Positions 13,561 through 25,391 of a stretch of DNA of 64,000 nt are shown here, one piece after another. The translations under genes and the position numbers were made by a program. Origin of the DNA: Conus ventricosus (taxonomy: Eukaryota > Mollusca > Gastropoda > Neogastropoda > Conidae); NCBI GenBank assembly GCA_018398815.1, contig CM031620.1:67234698-67298697 (forward strand), in the 5' to 3' direction. The notes below the pieces were generated by a model. That model was given only the letters and a program-made list of their open reading frames with translations. It did no database searches and was not told the DNA's origin. Numbering within the stretch: the stretch's first letter is position 1; every line of letters starts with the position of its first letter.

Positions 13561-16000
13561 CAAAATAAGCCCAAATTTAATTTGCTTTTTTTTAACTTCC
13601 CATTTGGTAAGGAAGCCCTTATCTTTGGGAAAAAAAAATCTTTCAAATATTGTCAAATAGTACTTTTCCCCCTTAATAAAAAGCGAGAAAATGAAATATC
13701 CCAAATTTATATTGCAACATCATGTGGGAAAAAAGGGTCACCTTTTCCCATTTTTCCTTTGACTCGGTTTTGTTTATTTAAAAAAAAAAGGGGAGAAAAA
13801 CAACAAAAAACTAAAATGCTTAGAACTATTTAATGAAGAAAGTCTAAATTTAATTGGCTATTGGAAGAAAAGGGAAAATTTTCCCAAAAAAGGGAACCCT
13901 TTCTTTCGTTCCCCTCTTCCACATTCATCATTTTAAAAATTTTTAATTTGGTGAAATGTCAATTTTTGGAAAAAGGGGGAGGAAATGAAAAGGTATCTGG
14001 CTCATTTTAATTTGCCCTTTAATCAAACCAAACAAGCTATCCTAATTTCCGTAACGGAAGTTTCAGTTCAGTTTCATTTCACAAAGAGGTGAACTGGTGC
14101 GGACTACCCCCCATATACGCTACATAATATTGCTTTAAGCCAAGACCACAGTGCGCCGTTTTAAAAGTTGATGGTAAAATGCTAAGATTAAAGGTTTAAG
14201 ACGGCTCACAGATGCGACTCAGCAGACGTCTGCCTGTCATTGCCCAAGTGCTGGTAAGACCTTTTAAAAAATGTTGCGCCACTTTAGGGTTTTTTGGTGT
14301 AAACAGTGTCATGCCGCGCATGAGTGTGGCATGTGTGGGTGTTGGTTGGGGTTGGTGTGGGGGGTTGTGTTTGTGTGTGTGTTAGTTCTTCAATTTAACG
14401 CGTTTTTAAAAAGTGTATTAGACAAAAAAATGCAAAAAATGAGTGGAGGAGAAAGGGAAAAGTGTTGAAAAGCGGTTAGGCCTACTACGAAGTGTTTGTG
14501 TGGGGTGTGTGTGGTTGTGTGTGTGGGGTGTGTTTTGGGGGCGTGCGCGGCGTGCGGCGTGCGTGCGGGGCGTGGGGGCGTGCTTTGCTGCGGGTGGGGT
14601 GTGCGCCGGCGGGGTGTCCCTGTGCTGTGCGATTTGCAATTAAAAAGAAATACTTTTTCAAAAAGAACATTTAAAAAGAAAAATTTACAAAGAAAAACAA
14701 ACAAAAAAAAAAAAACCGGACAATTTTCAAACGAGCAACTGGGTTTAACACAACAATTTCAAATAAAAAAAGGGGGAAAATTCTGGAAATGCATAAGGAA
14801 TCTTTTTGCAAGGGGAAAGAGGATTAAAATGGGAAAGTTTAAAAAGAAAATGCGGTATTGAAAAATGTCGTCCCCAAAGCACATTGTTTTTGGGGGAATT
14901 TGAACAAAGCTTAATTTGACCTATAAAAGGGGATTCCATTTTCCGAAATTTGTGACAGTACATAGTCTTTGTATACAGTTTTTGAATTTGAAATGGGGGA
15001 GTTAGAGGAGAGTAATTTTGAGTTCTTGAACGCAACCAGTGAAAAACCTTTTGCATGATTTTAAAGAGTACGAATCTTTTTAAGGTTTTAAAAAGATCAA
15101 AAGGACTCTTTTTAAGAGTCCCGGCTTATGAAGACTCCAAGGGATTTTTTATACAGGCAAATTTTTTAGATGTTTGGGTCCCATACGGGAGCTGTCTGCC
15201 CAAATTTATTTCCACAATCCCCCGTGGACGGAAAAACAAACAAAATCCCCTGTTATCCCCAATGTAAAGGAAATGGTCAGAATTTTTAATTGGTGTAATC
15301 TCGGCCGATTGGTAGCGCAAAAGATTCCATTGCTTGAAGAACAGATTTGGAATAACCAAAAAAATTTTTCTAAAAATCACGTAATGTCAATAAAATAATG
15401 CGAGCCTTAGATTGTATCGTTCAGCGTAAAGAAGAAAACCCTTTCCCAAAATAAAAGATTTATCTGCTTTTTAAGGAGAATAACAAAGCCGGAAAAATTG
15501 CCATTTAATGGGATCCGCTGGAAAAAATTTTTAAATGTTAGATAAACATCGTCAAAATGACTGGCCGGGCCCCAAAAATTATTATTAAAGTTTTTTGCAA
15601 ATCAGTGTTTTATAATAAACCTTGCGGAGAGTTCCCAGTTTGGAAGGGAACTCAGGGGTTAAAAGTGGGGAAAAAGGGTTTTTTGATAATGTGTGTGGGT
15701 TTGTTGTGTGTGTGTGTGTGTGTGTGTTGTTGGGTGTGGGGTGTGTTTTCGTCAGTACAACCCTATTTTTCTGATATAAATTGGTTTCAGTCTTTTGTGT
15801 GTTGTGGTGTGTTTGTGTGTGTGTGTGTGTTTTGTGGTGTGGTGTGTGTGGTTTCGTCGTCAACCTGGTTTATCTACAATAAAGGGGTTTCAGTCAGTAG
15901 TAGTTGGTGTGTTTGTGTGTTGTGGTGTTGTGGTGGTGTGTGTGGGGTTTTGTGTGTGTGTGTGTGTGTATGTGTGTGTGGGCGTACATGTGCGTGTGTG
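13560..16000. pseudogene. Smeared copy of the SINE-like domain, TG tracts and LINE-C
   Basis: Low-quality copy of 57370-60040. The SINE-like domain is at about 14050-14265, the TG/TGCG tract at about 14310-14640, the LINE-C RNase H at about 15066-15605 (-) and the interrupted TG minisatellite at about 15687-15985. Sequence becomes clean again near 15990. Confidence 0.75.
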
Positions 16001-16115
16001 CGCGAGCTCATGTTCGTTTAATATGTATATGCGTGTGTGATCAGTGGCTTGTTTGAATACGCTCCTGTATGCACGCATGAGCGCGTGTGTGGTACATATA
16101 TGCGTGTGTGTTGTG

Positions 16116-16164
<49 letters not shown>

Positions 16165-16185
16165 ATTTAATTATTTATGGGCAAT
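16000..16185. repeat. (TG)n tract, clean
   Basis: TG-rich stretch with TGCG and CATG interruptions ending in a pure TG run at about 16120-16162. It matches 60030-60195, where the copy is still clean. Confidence 0.85.
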
Positions 16186-17040
16186 GGCCATTCAGAGATA
16201 ACAAAATCATTACTGACTGAAAAATGATATCAATAATAATCATGAAAATAATTGTATAATAACAACAAAACGTTGAAACAGAAAATTCATTACATGAAAT
16301 ACTGGTAATAAGACATTAAATAAATCACTTGTGATAAGATAGAATTTCAAAAGGAAGGAAGGAAGGAAGTGCCATTCTGCACCTGTCCGTTGTTTCTACG
16401 CGGCAGCTCATGGCGTCCTGATACGAGGTCGCATGTTGGCGACCTTCACACTGATCTTAGTTGCGTGTGGTGCTGGCAGCGCGGCAAAATGGTCACTTCA
16501 GTGGCGATGCCTTTAAGTAACCAATTTGTCGCCATATGGTACTAGCATTGGCACTGTTGTTTCTGCAGAAAGCATTATCGTGTTAATAACGGCTCCGCAT
16601 AAGTAGATGCACTGCGTAAGTAGATCCTTTCCACACCCCACGCACACAGTAGTTTCGCATGGCATACCCTCAGCCAGTCTTCAGAATTCATTGTGGACGA
16701 AAATGGCGATCGATGTGAAAGAGAATTTTACGGTTGTTTAGGCATGCATGATGAAAAATACGTTATCTGTTCATAGGGGGAATTCGATGAAAACGCCACA
16801 ACACATAGCCATGGATTAGATGTTATTGCTATGGCACTGCATGCCTAAAGGTTCTAGAGAGTAAACCAATTAACTTAAACAGTAAACAAGTGGGGTAACG
16901 TTTGCTCCCATAAGAAAACCTAACACAGAGTTACTTTTATTCAAGACTGGCACAGCCTTTTAAACTTGAATAAAGTCAGACAAATACATAGACGAACAAT
17001 CTCATTTCCAATTCAGTTAACTTAAGTTTTTGTATTGCCA
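16186..17040. other. Unassigned, no gene seen
   Basis: Clean, AT-rich, unique-looking DNA with a short GGAA tetranucleotide run (16351-16368). No frame above about 50 codons carries a recognisable domain. The smeared copy is at about 60220-61140. Confidence 0.5.
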
Positions 17041-17189
17041 TCACACACACACAGTCCCATCCCTCCCTTTTTTTCTGATTAATCTTTCAAATTTACCTAT
17101 CTTAATGATGAAGAAACTGTTAGCCTGCAACTGATTTCCCACAAAACTCGTTCTTCATCATATATGCAGCACATGTTGAACAATTTTGT

Positions 17190-17485
17190 GTGTGTGTGTG
17201 GGGGGGGGGGGGGGATGCAAGTGCAGGTTAACAATTCCCCCGTTATCCATCAATGACTTGGCAAAGATTCAAAACAAAAGAAAAACAAAACAAAACAAAC
17301 AATACAAAACAACGAAAAAAAAGAAAACAATGGGCTCGAGGAATGGGGAAAGAAAAATAGAGAACGAAAAATCAGAGAAAATATATTATAAACACTCAAC
17401 ACACACACACAACTACACACACACACACACACCACACACACACAATACACGCGCGCGCACGTGTGTTTGTGTGTGAGTGTGTGTG

Positions 17486-17531
<46 letters not shown>
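17190..17531. repeat. G-run, then head-to-head (CA)n and (TG)n
   Basis: A 15-base G run follows a short TG run (17200-17214). At 17399-17531 a CA tract passes through a CGCGCGCG centre into a TG tract, an imperfect inverted repeat able to form a long hairpin or Z-DNA. The smeared copy is at 61318-61690. Confidence 0.85.
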
Positions 17532-17533
<2 letters not shown>

Positions 17534-17793
17534 TTAGCAAGGCATGGGTTTGCTACATATGCACACGGTTAGTTATCGATACGGAATTTCAACGTATTCC
17601 GCTTACACTACGGAATTTTCACTTTCAGTACCTGTTCAGTGATGAATTCTACTTGTATTGTATTTTCGTTAAAACACAAGACAATGGATTGTTACACCGT
17701 ACAATGCAATACAAGGGCAAAGCAGTAGAATGCAATCTGACGCCACAAAATTAATATGAGGTTTTTAACTAAACCTAGTTATATTAAATACTT

Positions 17794-17939
17794 ACCATCT
17801 CATTAAATATTGCTTAGATCTTCGACGAAGTCGCGATGGTCGACTATCGATTTGTATCGATTCTTATAAAAAGACAACCCAGTCCCCCTCTCCTGCGCAC
17901 TTCCTCTCCGGTGTTCCGTCTAACGTCACTTTTATTTTC
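17794..17939 (+). repeat. DIRS-like left inverted terminal repeat (3' end of element)
   Basis: Begins ACCATCTCATTAAATATTGC and ends TCACTTTTATTTTC. Its reverse complement is found at 24217-24364 with only a few mismatches and one-base gaps over about 146 bases. Confidence 0.92.
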
Positions 17940-18014
17940 CAGGCTATCTGCCTTAAGGATACCTCCTGCTATTACGGAACACAGTGCGGGGACGGCTGGG
18001 AGGGTTTAACGGTT

Positions 18015-18100
18015 TAATGAGATGGTAAGTATTTAATAAACTAGGTTTAGTTAAAAACCTCATTTATATTTCATACAACCATCTCATTAAATATTTGCTG
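18015..18100 (+). repeat. DIRS-like internal complementary region
   Basis: 18015-18068 is the reverse complement of 17754-17806, the outer left end, giving a stem of about 53 bp with a loop of about 200 bases. 18062-18100 is the reverse complement of about 24340-24382, the outer right end. It thus joins the complements of both termini, which in DIRS-type elements templates the circle junction. Confidence 0.8.
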
Positions 18101-18258
18101 ACTATCAGCAAGGAAAGGGGGGACTGTGTTGTCTAATTGAATCAATAAACATTGCCTGAACTTCCAGTTATACTTCCAAAACAGGAGATTGGGGTAAGGT
18201 ACACTCAATAACAAACATTTGTAGACTTACCCCTAGTTCCCCTGCATTCTGCCCTTCT

Positions 18259-19370
18259 TTAGTGTCTCGCGGGACTGCTGCTTGGGCCGCAACCATTACA
18301 GGTAGTCTCAGCTTGCCAATCTTCAGACCTCTGGGCGATATCCCTCAGGTAGTGTCTTACGAAGACTGAAGGTGATTGCCAATACGCCGCTTGCATGACG
18401 TGTGCCAGAGATGTTGTGGTCGATGCCATAGTTGTCGCCCAGGCTCTTATCTCATGGCTCTAGCCTTCAGGTTTTCTTGACTCGCACGAGATTTTGACCC
18501 ATCCTCCAGGTTGAGAGCTACATACGCTTGTTTGATTGTAGTCTTTAACCATCTGGAGACCGTTGCTCTGGAGATATCCGATGTGTAAGAGGTGTTGATC
18601 GAGAGAGAAACAGTGCCCTTTGTGAAACCGATCGAAATTTGCTTGATCTAGCTCTGTATTCTTTGAGCGCTTTCACTGGGCACAACGCCACATCCAACCT
18701 TCCGGATCTATGTCCCTTGAGAGAGGTTTAATCTGGATGGTAGGCGGGAGTCCTCTGGATTCTGGTTTTTGGCCAAAAACTCTGGCAAGAACTGGACGCT
18801 GATTGAGCCATTAGTTGCATGTGCCACCCACGTTCTTAAGGCCAGACAGGTTAGTGATTTCAGACACTCTTCAGCCCGTCGCCAGTGCCACCAGAAATGC
18901 CGTTTTATATGTGAGCTCCTTGAGAGGAAGTAGTTTATTATCTTTGAATTTCTTTCCTTGAGGTAGTTCAGAACCACTGCTAAGTCCCATTGGGTAAGAA
19001 CTTGGTGACCTTCTTGGTTAGGTTCGCTGCTCCCCTGATAAGATCTGTCACTGCTTTGTCTTGCGTCACGTCCTTTGTTGACGCTGCTCTTAAAACCGAG
19101 GCAATGGCTGCTCTTCTAGTTTGAGAGAGACTGCCGAAAGGTTTCTTGAGTGGAAAATTCTGCCAAATGGTTGACAATGTGGCGTGTACATGGTTTGAGA
19201 GGGTCTCTGACCTTGTTTCTAATGCACCATTTTCTCCAGTCTTCCCAATGGTGGTGGTAGACTCTCCTGGTTGAGGGTCTATGACTAGCTTCTATCAGCT
19301 TGATAGCCTTTCCCAGTCTCCTTTGAGCAAGTACTTGCGCATAATTTCCATGCGTGCAAGTTGAGTGTTG
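18259..19370 (-). pseudogene. Tyrosine recombinase of the DIRS-like element (frameshifted)
   Basis: The recombinase performs integration of circular cDNA in DIRS-type elements. The N-terminal part contains ATLNLHAWKLCAST near 19350, a core-binding-like segment. The central part has RRAEECLKSLTCLALRT at about 18830-18885, whose first arginine pair fits the first catalytic Arg. The C-terminal part has HEIRAWATTM (HxxR box, codons at 18445-18456), AAYWQSP (Trp) and VRHYLRD, with the likely nucleophile Tyr at 18349-18351. It stops at 18259-18261. At least three frame changes are needed to read it through (about 18680-18710, 18890 and 18980-19280). The catalytic residues that can be seen are all present. 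It lies downstream of RT/RNase H, the normal DIRS order. Confidence 0.8.
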
Positions 19371-19680
19371 CTGCGTTGCCGTGCGTTATCCCCGACCTTG
19401 GTTGCCTGATGTGCTTGTTTGTAGTCTCAGGTCCATTGGTTGTTCGTGACAAGCCTTGAGTAGCGGGGGAACCACTCTTTTGTCGGCCAGAGGGGGTTAC
19501 CAAGATGGGTTTGCTCCCTCCCTCTTTGCTTTCTCTATCACTTGGGGGATGAGATTCAGGGGCGGGTAAGCGTAAGCTAACAGGCCTTCCAGTTGCACTC
19601 CATCGCGTCCACTTTCCATGCCTGTGGGTCTGGGACTGGCGAGATGTAGGTGGGGAGCCTCGCATTGAATTTCGTCGCAA
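19285..19680 (-). pseudogene. Region between RNase H and recombinase of the DIRS-like element
   Basis: A 131-codon open frame rich in Ser, Pro, Arg and Thr with no recognised domain. It starts just after the end of the RT/RNase H frame. By position it is the linker or the N-terminus of the recombinase ORF, probably read in the wrong frame for part of its length. Confidence 0.45.
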
Positions 19681-19686
19681 AGAGGT

Positions 19687-21233
19687 CTACATGTGGTCTG
19701 CCCACTTTTCCCAAACCACCTGTAGTTTCTCCTTGACTATAGTCCACTCTGTAGGGATGATCTTGTCCGGGCGGCTCGAAGGTCCGCCATTATGTTTGCA
19801 CTGCCGGCTATGTGTTTCGCCGACAGATTCCACCCCTTGGCATGCGTCCACAGTAACAACTGTTCCGCTCTGATTGAGAGATTGGGGCATGAGTGCCTCC
19901 CTGTTTGTTATGAGAGACACCACTGTGTTGTTGTCTGACCTGACTAAAATCTCTCCTGGCGGGATCCAGACCTGCAGCTCTTGGAGGGATAGGGCTACCG
20001 CCTCTAATTCCAGTCTGTTGATTATGGTAGCCCTGCATATTCCTGTCCCATGTCCACTGACTGTGTGTTCGTTCATGTGGCCTCCCCAACCGTGCTCCGA
20101 TGCATCTGTGTACACTGTTGCCAGAGGCGGAGGCAGAGTGATTGGAGACGATGCCTTCAGCCAATCGTGGTCGAGCCACTGTTGGATTGTGTCCTTGAAC
20201 CAGGGTTGTATACTGATTTTCTGGTTCCAACGATCTCTGACCTGGGAGAATCGGCTGGCTACTTCCCGTTGCAGGGGCCTCTTGTGAAGTCTCCCCAATG
20301 GTAACAGGGGGGCTAGAGACTCCATCCTGCCTAGTACTGCAAAGAGATTTCCTGGCTGAGACTGACTGGATGTGGTAGTAAATTGGTTAGTTGTGCCAGA
20401 AGGGCCTCCACCCTGGCCTTGCTGGGTTGGACCGTGTAAGCGTTGGTGTCGAATTCCATCCCCAGATATGTAAACTTCCTGGAGGGAGTGAGTTCGGACT
20501 TGTCCAACCTGATTACAAAGCCTAGGTCTTCTGTAAGCTTGCGTAAGACCGTCATTTGGTTGGGCACTCTGTCTCCTTCTCCGCAGAAGTAGCCAGTCGT
20601 CCAAATAGGTATGTAGCCTGATCTTGTGTTTGTGTGTATTGGCTACAACCTCCTTCACCACTTTGGTGAAGACGAAAGGTGATAGGCTCAATCCGAATGG
20701 GAGTACCCGGTACTGGTAACATTTGCCCCCCCATTCGAATCTCAGCCATTTCCTGTCCTTTCTGCCACCATTATATGGAAGTAGGCATCCCTGAGGTCTA
20801 ATGAAGTGGCCCAATACGTGTGGCTGTATGGATCTCCTGATGTTGTCTGGGGATTCCATCTTGATTTCACCTTCCTGAGGAAGGCGTTGAGGGGAGACAA
20901 GTCCAGAATGGGACGGTATCCTCCTGAGGGCTTGGGAATTGCGAATAGCCTGCTGTAGAAGCCGGGTGATGACATGTTCTTCACCTCTTCTATAGCCCCT
21001 TTCTTCATCATTTCCCCTACTTGCTCGTCTAAGAGGTCTTGTTGTTCCCTCGACTTTGGACGTGGGAAAGATATAGGGCTTCTTTGTAGTGTCGGCTTTC
21101 CTTTTTCCCAAAGGAGGCGAAACCCTTCTGAACGATGTTTAAGGCCCAGGCTGACGCTCCCATGTTCTTCCACTCCTTGTACCTGAGTACATAGGGGCCT
21201 TGAGTGGAAGCAGGAGTAGTGTTCGTCAGTCAC
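19687..21233 (-). pseudogene. Reverse transcriptase and RNase H of the DIRS-like element
   Basis: This polyprotein makes cDNA. The N-terminal RT fingers are at 20742-21233 (FYSRLFAIPKPSGGYRPIL, then SLDLRDAYFHI with a catalytic Asp). One frameshift near 20750-20780 leads into the palm: VLPFGLSLSPFVFTKV, then the YLDDWLL active-site motif at about 20590-20611. The C-terminal RNase H begins at about 20100 (VYTDASEHGWGGHM), followed by the LELEAVAL Glu and the RSDNNTVVSLI Asp. A second frame change lies near 20330-20560, where the frame carrying FTYLGMEFDTNAYTV is the better one. Catalytic RT and RNase H residues are all visible. The motif set is typical of DIRS/Ngaro-type pol, not of LINE or Gypsy. 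Confidence 0.88.
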
Positions 21234-21237
21234 CTCC

Positions 21238-21238
<1 letters not shown>

Positions 21239-21273
<35 letters not shown>
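21239..21273. repeat. 35-base C homopolymer
   Basis: Uninterrupted C run between the gag-like and RT frames of the DIRS-like element. Flanks are clean and coding, so a run of this length in frame is suspicious as an assembly or base-call artefact. Confidence 0.9.
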
Positions 21274-23777
21274 TTTGCCCTTGTGAAAATTTCCTTTGGG
21301 TTGAGGGGTAGAGAAGCTGGTGCTTTGTTGCACTCTTGGCCTGTAGGTGTTGGTTTGTGGTTGGAACTAGGCGCACTGCTCCGGTAAGAGGTACTGAGGC
21401 GATTTTTGAAGTCCCGTACCCTTTTCGTCTGGCTGTTGTAATTGGACCACCCCGAGAACGTTCCTTTTTTCTTTCTGGGGCGTACCTGAGGAGGGAGCGA
21501 GTCGTGGCCTCAGATTCCATGTCCCGTTTTGCTTTCTCCATTTGAGATTCTTCAAACAGTTCCTTAGAAAACACACTCGATTTTAGCAGTGTGTGTCTGA
21601 TTTCCATAGGAATGTTAGTGGATTCCAGGGCTTCCTCTCTCATCTCCATTAAACTGGTAGCATGAAGGTGACCTGTGAGCGTCGCCGCCGTCTCCGCCAC
21701 CTGGTGAATGCTTTTCATGCATTGCGTCAAAAACTCTGCGCTTGCCTCCTTCTTCCACTGTCTGTCTGCACCTTGTTTCGGGGCAGTGGTGTTGGAGAGA
21801 ACTACTACCTTGATCATTTGCTCTATATGAGTCAGAGCACTCTGTAGGCGAATAGTGGCGTCTTGCTGGACCCTATTTCTTGAAAGTCTTGGAGGGTTCT
21901 CGTGTCGGATCTCTCTTCAAAAAGTTTTTGTCTCAGATTTCTCTCGGGGCAACGAAGAGGGCGGCCATCATCCACAGGAAAGGTGAGTATTTGTCCCATG
22001 CTGGAAATAATTTCACTCCTTTAGGGGGCCTAGACTGATTGCATTTGTCCTTAACATAACACTCGAATGTCTTTTTGATGCAGTCGTCAATTGTTTCACA
22101 CCTCTTGAACACTTTCTTGCTGGTAGAAACCTCTTCCCCCCACACCTGTGCCCATTCATCCTTAGTTTTCTTCTCCTTTGATTCTTGGGATGTCAGGACC
22201 TCTGGGCACATTTCACCCGCCTTTTCTATGATGTGAGCCATAAATTCCTTATGTCTCCTAAAGACGAGTTTTTCTGCCGAGGATTCCTGGTCCATCTTTT
22301 CCGCCTCTAAGAGCTCTTGAGCCCCTTCATCGAATTGTGACTCACACTCCTCTTCTTCTTCCGACCTATAGTGAGTTTCTGGTCCCAAGGTAGAAAGTCC
22401 CTCTCCGTAAGAATCACCATATTCATCTGGGATGTCTTGCGTGTGAAGTCTGAGTAGGCTCCCTGGTTAGTTCTAGTCTTCTTGCTCCGAATCCGATAAT
22501 GGGTCGCGATCAGTGACTCGGAATCTTTGCTCTACTCTGTGTCCCTCTCGACTCTTCTCTATTGGAATGAGGACATTTAGGGATTTAGATGTGGTGTTGT
22601 TCTCTGGACAGGCTACATAGCGCACTCCGTGAATCATCACCTCTGTGTTGTCTCCCTTGGACACTGGCTCAGAACTGTAGGCACGTGGTTCACTTCGCCG
22701 AATGTTCTGGAAATCCCTGTGAACCGGTCGTGTAGGCACGTGGTCTCTTCGTTGCTCATAGTGCCCACCCAGCCTTCGGGAGAGTTTCGCTTGATCTTCC
22801 CAAGGCACTCCCCTGTTGGTCAAAGGACACTGGGCGCTGGTGATTCTCAGTAAATCTTCCCAGGAGTACAAGTCTTGATCACTCCGTGGCGTAAGTCCTT
22901 GGCTCTCAGTGCCTGCTCATAATTGAAGAGTCCGGACGTGTTCTGTCTGTCGTAAGGGAGGTTATCCCGCAGAACTGGACTGCCATTGTAGTTGTGGAGA
23001 AAAGCCTCAATGTTCGCTCTTGAGCGTGCTTGTGAATCCACTCGTTGACTACTCTCAAGTAGTTGAGCCAGTGAGAGTGCACGCGCCCTTTCCAGTGCGT
23101 CCGCACTAATGGTGGCGTGTGCACTGGGATCGTATCTGGGCGTGAGAGCATGTGTACTTTGACCTCTTCTCAGTGCGCCCGGACTACGGTCACGTGCTAG
23201 TGCACTAGTACCCTGGTCAAGTGCTTCGCACTGGTACTGTGACCTGTCCCATGTCCCTGTGCGTGTGCACTAGGGCTTCAGTCGAGCATTGGTACGCACG
23301 CACTCTGTTCTTGCGCTGACGCGGTGGGCGCTTCGACCGTATAGGACCCTGGCAGGTGCATGTCACTCTGCGGTCTGGGTGCTCGTAGGCACCGGTCAAC
23401 TGGAAGGGCTGTTTCACCAGAGGATCTCTCTGAGCCCGTACGTCAGTATGACCAACACTCGAACTTTGGCTATTGTCTGGAAAGTCCTCATCAGACCTGT
23501 CGTCATTGAGTGTATCCGCCATATTACCTGATTTGGTTGTCGATGATGGCGTGTGCTTCTTTGTAGAGGTGTTGGTCATTTCCCTTGCCCCCTGTGAAGA
23601 CTCTTCTAGAACATTTGCACCGGTCGTGGGGGCACGTGTCGGTTCTGATGCTTTAGGTGTAGCCATTTTCTTTTCTGGATTGTTCTTCTTCTTGCCTTTA
23701 GATTTGGTGGGCTGAGTCATGGACGAGCTAGACCCCTCTACACCCAGTAGTGACTGAAAGATGTCCGTGATTTCCAC
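21274..23777 (-). pseudogene. Gag-like ORF1 of the DIRS-like element (four frame segments)
   Basis: Four overlapping open frames on the minus strand (23777-23217, 23151-22847, 22871-22473, 22388-21933) plus 21817-21274 form one coding path broken by indels. The N-terminus (from 23777) is polar, rich in Ser, Thr and Lys; the middle has Arg-rich and acidic patches; a PPKGVKLFPAWDKYSPF stretch lies at about 22000-22030. I see no zinc knuckle. By position, upstream of RT in a DIRS-like element, it should be the gag-like protein that packages RNA. It ends in a 35-base C run (21239-21273), read as poly-Gly, which probably replaces real sequence at the gag/pol junction. Confidence 0.65.
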
Positions 23778-24216
23778 GTGGCTACTATGGTTCCTTCTGC
23801 CATTATTGTAGTTTCAACCCAACAAACTGACACTATAACAACAAATGAGAAACCACCAATACTCTGAGGAGTTTTGAAAAGACTAACTTGTGAACACACT
23901 CTTTTGTGACACTAGCTCTACTGGTACACTAGAATACAGCGAAAAAGAGAGCGACCGACCGGTCGGTTTCACACTGTCACCGAGTCGCTGGATCAACACT
24001 CAAAACTACACCAGTTATGTCCACAGTTGTCTCTGACGATTCTCAAACACGATCTGTGGATACCATTCCTCAAAATTTCTCTTCACAATCAAGGAAACAT
24101 AATGGAACGATCTCACCTGAGTTCTTGGTCAAACCTCGTGTTCGTCTGGAAAAATGAAGTTCAGGGCTTATGATAGTACCACCGCGTGTAGAAAACAGCT
24201 CCGTACGGTAGCTGGC

Positions 24217-24364
24217 GAAAATAAAAGTGACGCTAGATGGAACACCGGAAGAGGAAGTGCGCAGGAGAGGGGGACTGGGTTGTCTTTTTACAAGAATCGA
24301 TACAAATCGATAGTCGACCATCGCGACTTCGTCCGAAGATCTAAGCAATATTTAATGAGATGGT
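24217..24364 (-). repeat. DIRS-like right inverted terminal repeat (5' end of element)
   Basis: Reverse complement of 17794-17939. It contains the GTCGCGATGGTCGAC and CGATTTGTATCGATT cores in inverted order. Transcription of the element should begin here on the minus strand. Confidence 0.92.
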
Positions 24365-24382
24365 TGTATGAAATATAAACCA

Positions 24383-24610
24383 TTAACACAAAGTACTGCT
24401 GAATACCATAATGCATACAACACAGCACGACACAGAACAGCACCACACAATGCAAAGCAATACAAGAAAACACAGTGCAATGTAATACAACATGATATAA
24501 TGCATAGTAAAAACAACTAACACTGTGTTATTGCAAATTTTCGGTTACTTAAAACCTTCCCTCGGGCTAGAACGCAGAAGATCTGCCAATTGCAGTGAAC
24601 AGCCTTTTAA
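24383..24610. repeat. Host repeat rich in CAATGCAATACAA motifs
   Basis: CA-rich spacer with repeated CAAxGCAATACAA and CATGATATAATG motifs, no gene. It is the right flank of the DIRS-like insertion. The start (CATTAACACAAAGTAC) recurs inverted at about 26244-26259. Confidence 0.6.
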
Positions 24611-24671
24611 AACCATGATATAATGCAACATACCGCAGCAAAATGCAGTGCAATGCAATACAACATGATAT
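24611..24671 (+). repeat. 58-bp minisatellite, left part
   Basis: One unit containing ACCGCAGCAAAATGCAGTGC followed by AATGCAATACAACATGATAT. The array is interrupted by the solo LTR and resumes at 26034. Confidence 0.85.
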
Positions 24672-25345
24672 TGTCAAGGGGCGTGAAACCTCTCACAAAA
24701 GGCATTAAACGCTTTGAGGCAAAGGGACGTTGTACGTAGTATACAAATAGGTGATAGACCCATTAACCAGTGTGCCTTACCCATCGCACACGGCCGAACT
24801 GTGTCAAGGAGGACGAAGTGGTCAGATGACAGATGGCACCTAGTAGAGAGTTCGGACCTGCCCGATGGCGAAAGGGGGAAGGGATGTAATCACTACGACC
24901 TCGGTGCTCCAAGTTAGCGCTAGACGCTGAGGTTCTTTTGTAACCAGTCAGTGAAGAGCAGGAGTCTTAGACTCGTTCGGATGGTATTGCCGTGGGTCAC
25001 TGTGTTGGTTCTATTGTCAGGCTGGTTGAATGCGCGTGGATGTTGTCGTAACCCTCCTTAAGATAATTACTGTGTTAAGTGACCCCCGAAGTCGGCGGGA
25101 AATTTCGATGGCCATTTGGTGCTAAGTGGTTGTTTGCTAATCAATTAGGTAGGGATGTGTGTAAATGCTGAGGTGTGGGAGAATGTAGCGAATGGAGAAT
25201 TCAGGGTACTTGGGAACTAGGGGTTTGAGAAGCAGCATGGACAAAGGCATGGCCCGAAGGGGAATCCTTTATTTCCATCCCTATATAAACTGAGGGAGAA
25301 CAACGTGCGGGAGAACAACACCACGAGAGAGAGGGAGAACAACAC

Positions 25346-25391
<46 letters not shown>

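Larger units (their letters stand above)
17754..24382 (-). mobile_element. DIRS-like tyrosine-recombinase retrotransposon
   Basis: A 6.6-kb element read right to left. Inverted terminal repeats lie at 17794-17939 and 24217-24364. Between them are, in order on the minus strand, a gag-like region, RT with RNase H, and a tyrosine recombinase carrying a HEIR motif and a C-terminal Tyr. A block at 18015-18100 is complementary to the outer sequence of both ends, as expected of the internal complementary region of DIRS elements. There is no DDE integrase and no protease. Class-level assignment is strong; DIRS versus a related PAT/Ngaro lineage rests on inverted rather than split direct repeats. Several frameshifts and a 35-base C run suggest it is inactive. 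A smeared partial copy is at about 61930-64000. Confidence 0.85.
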
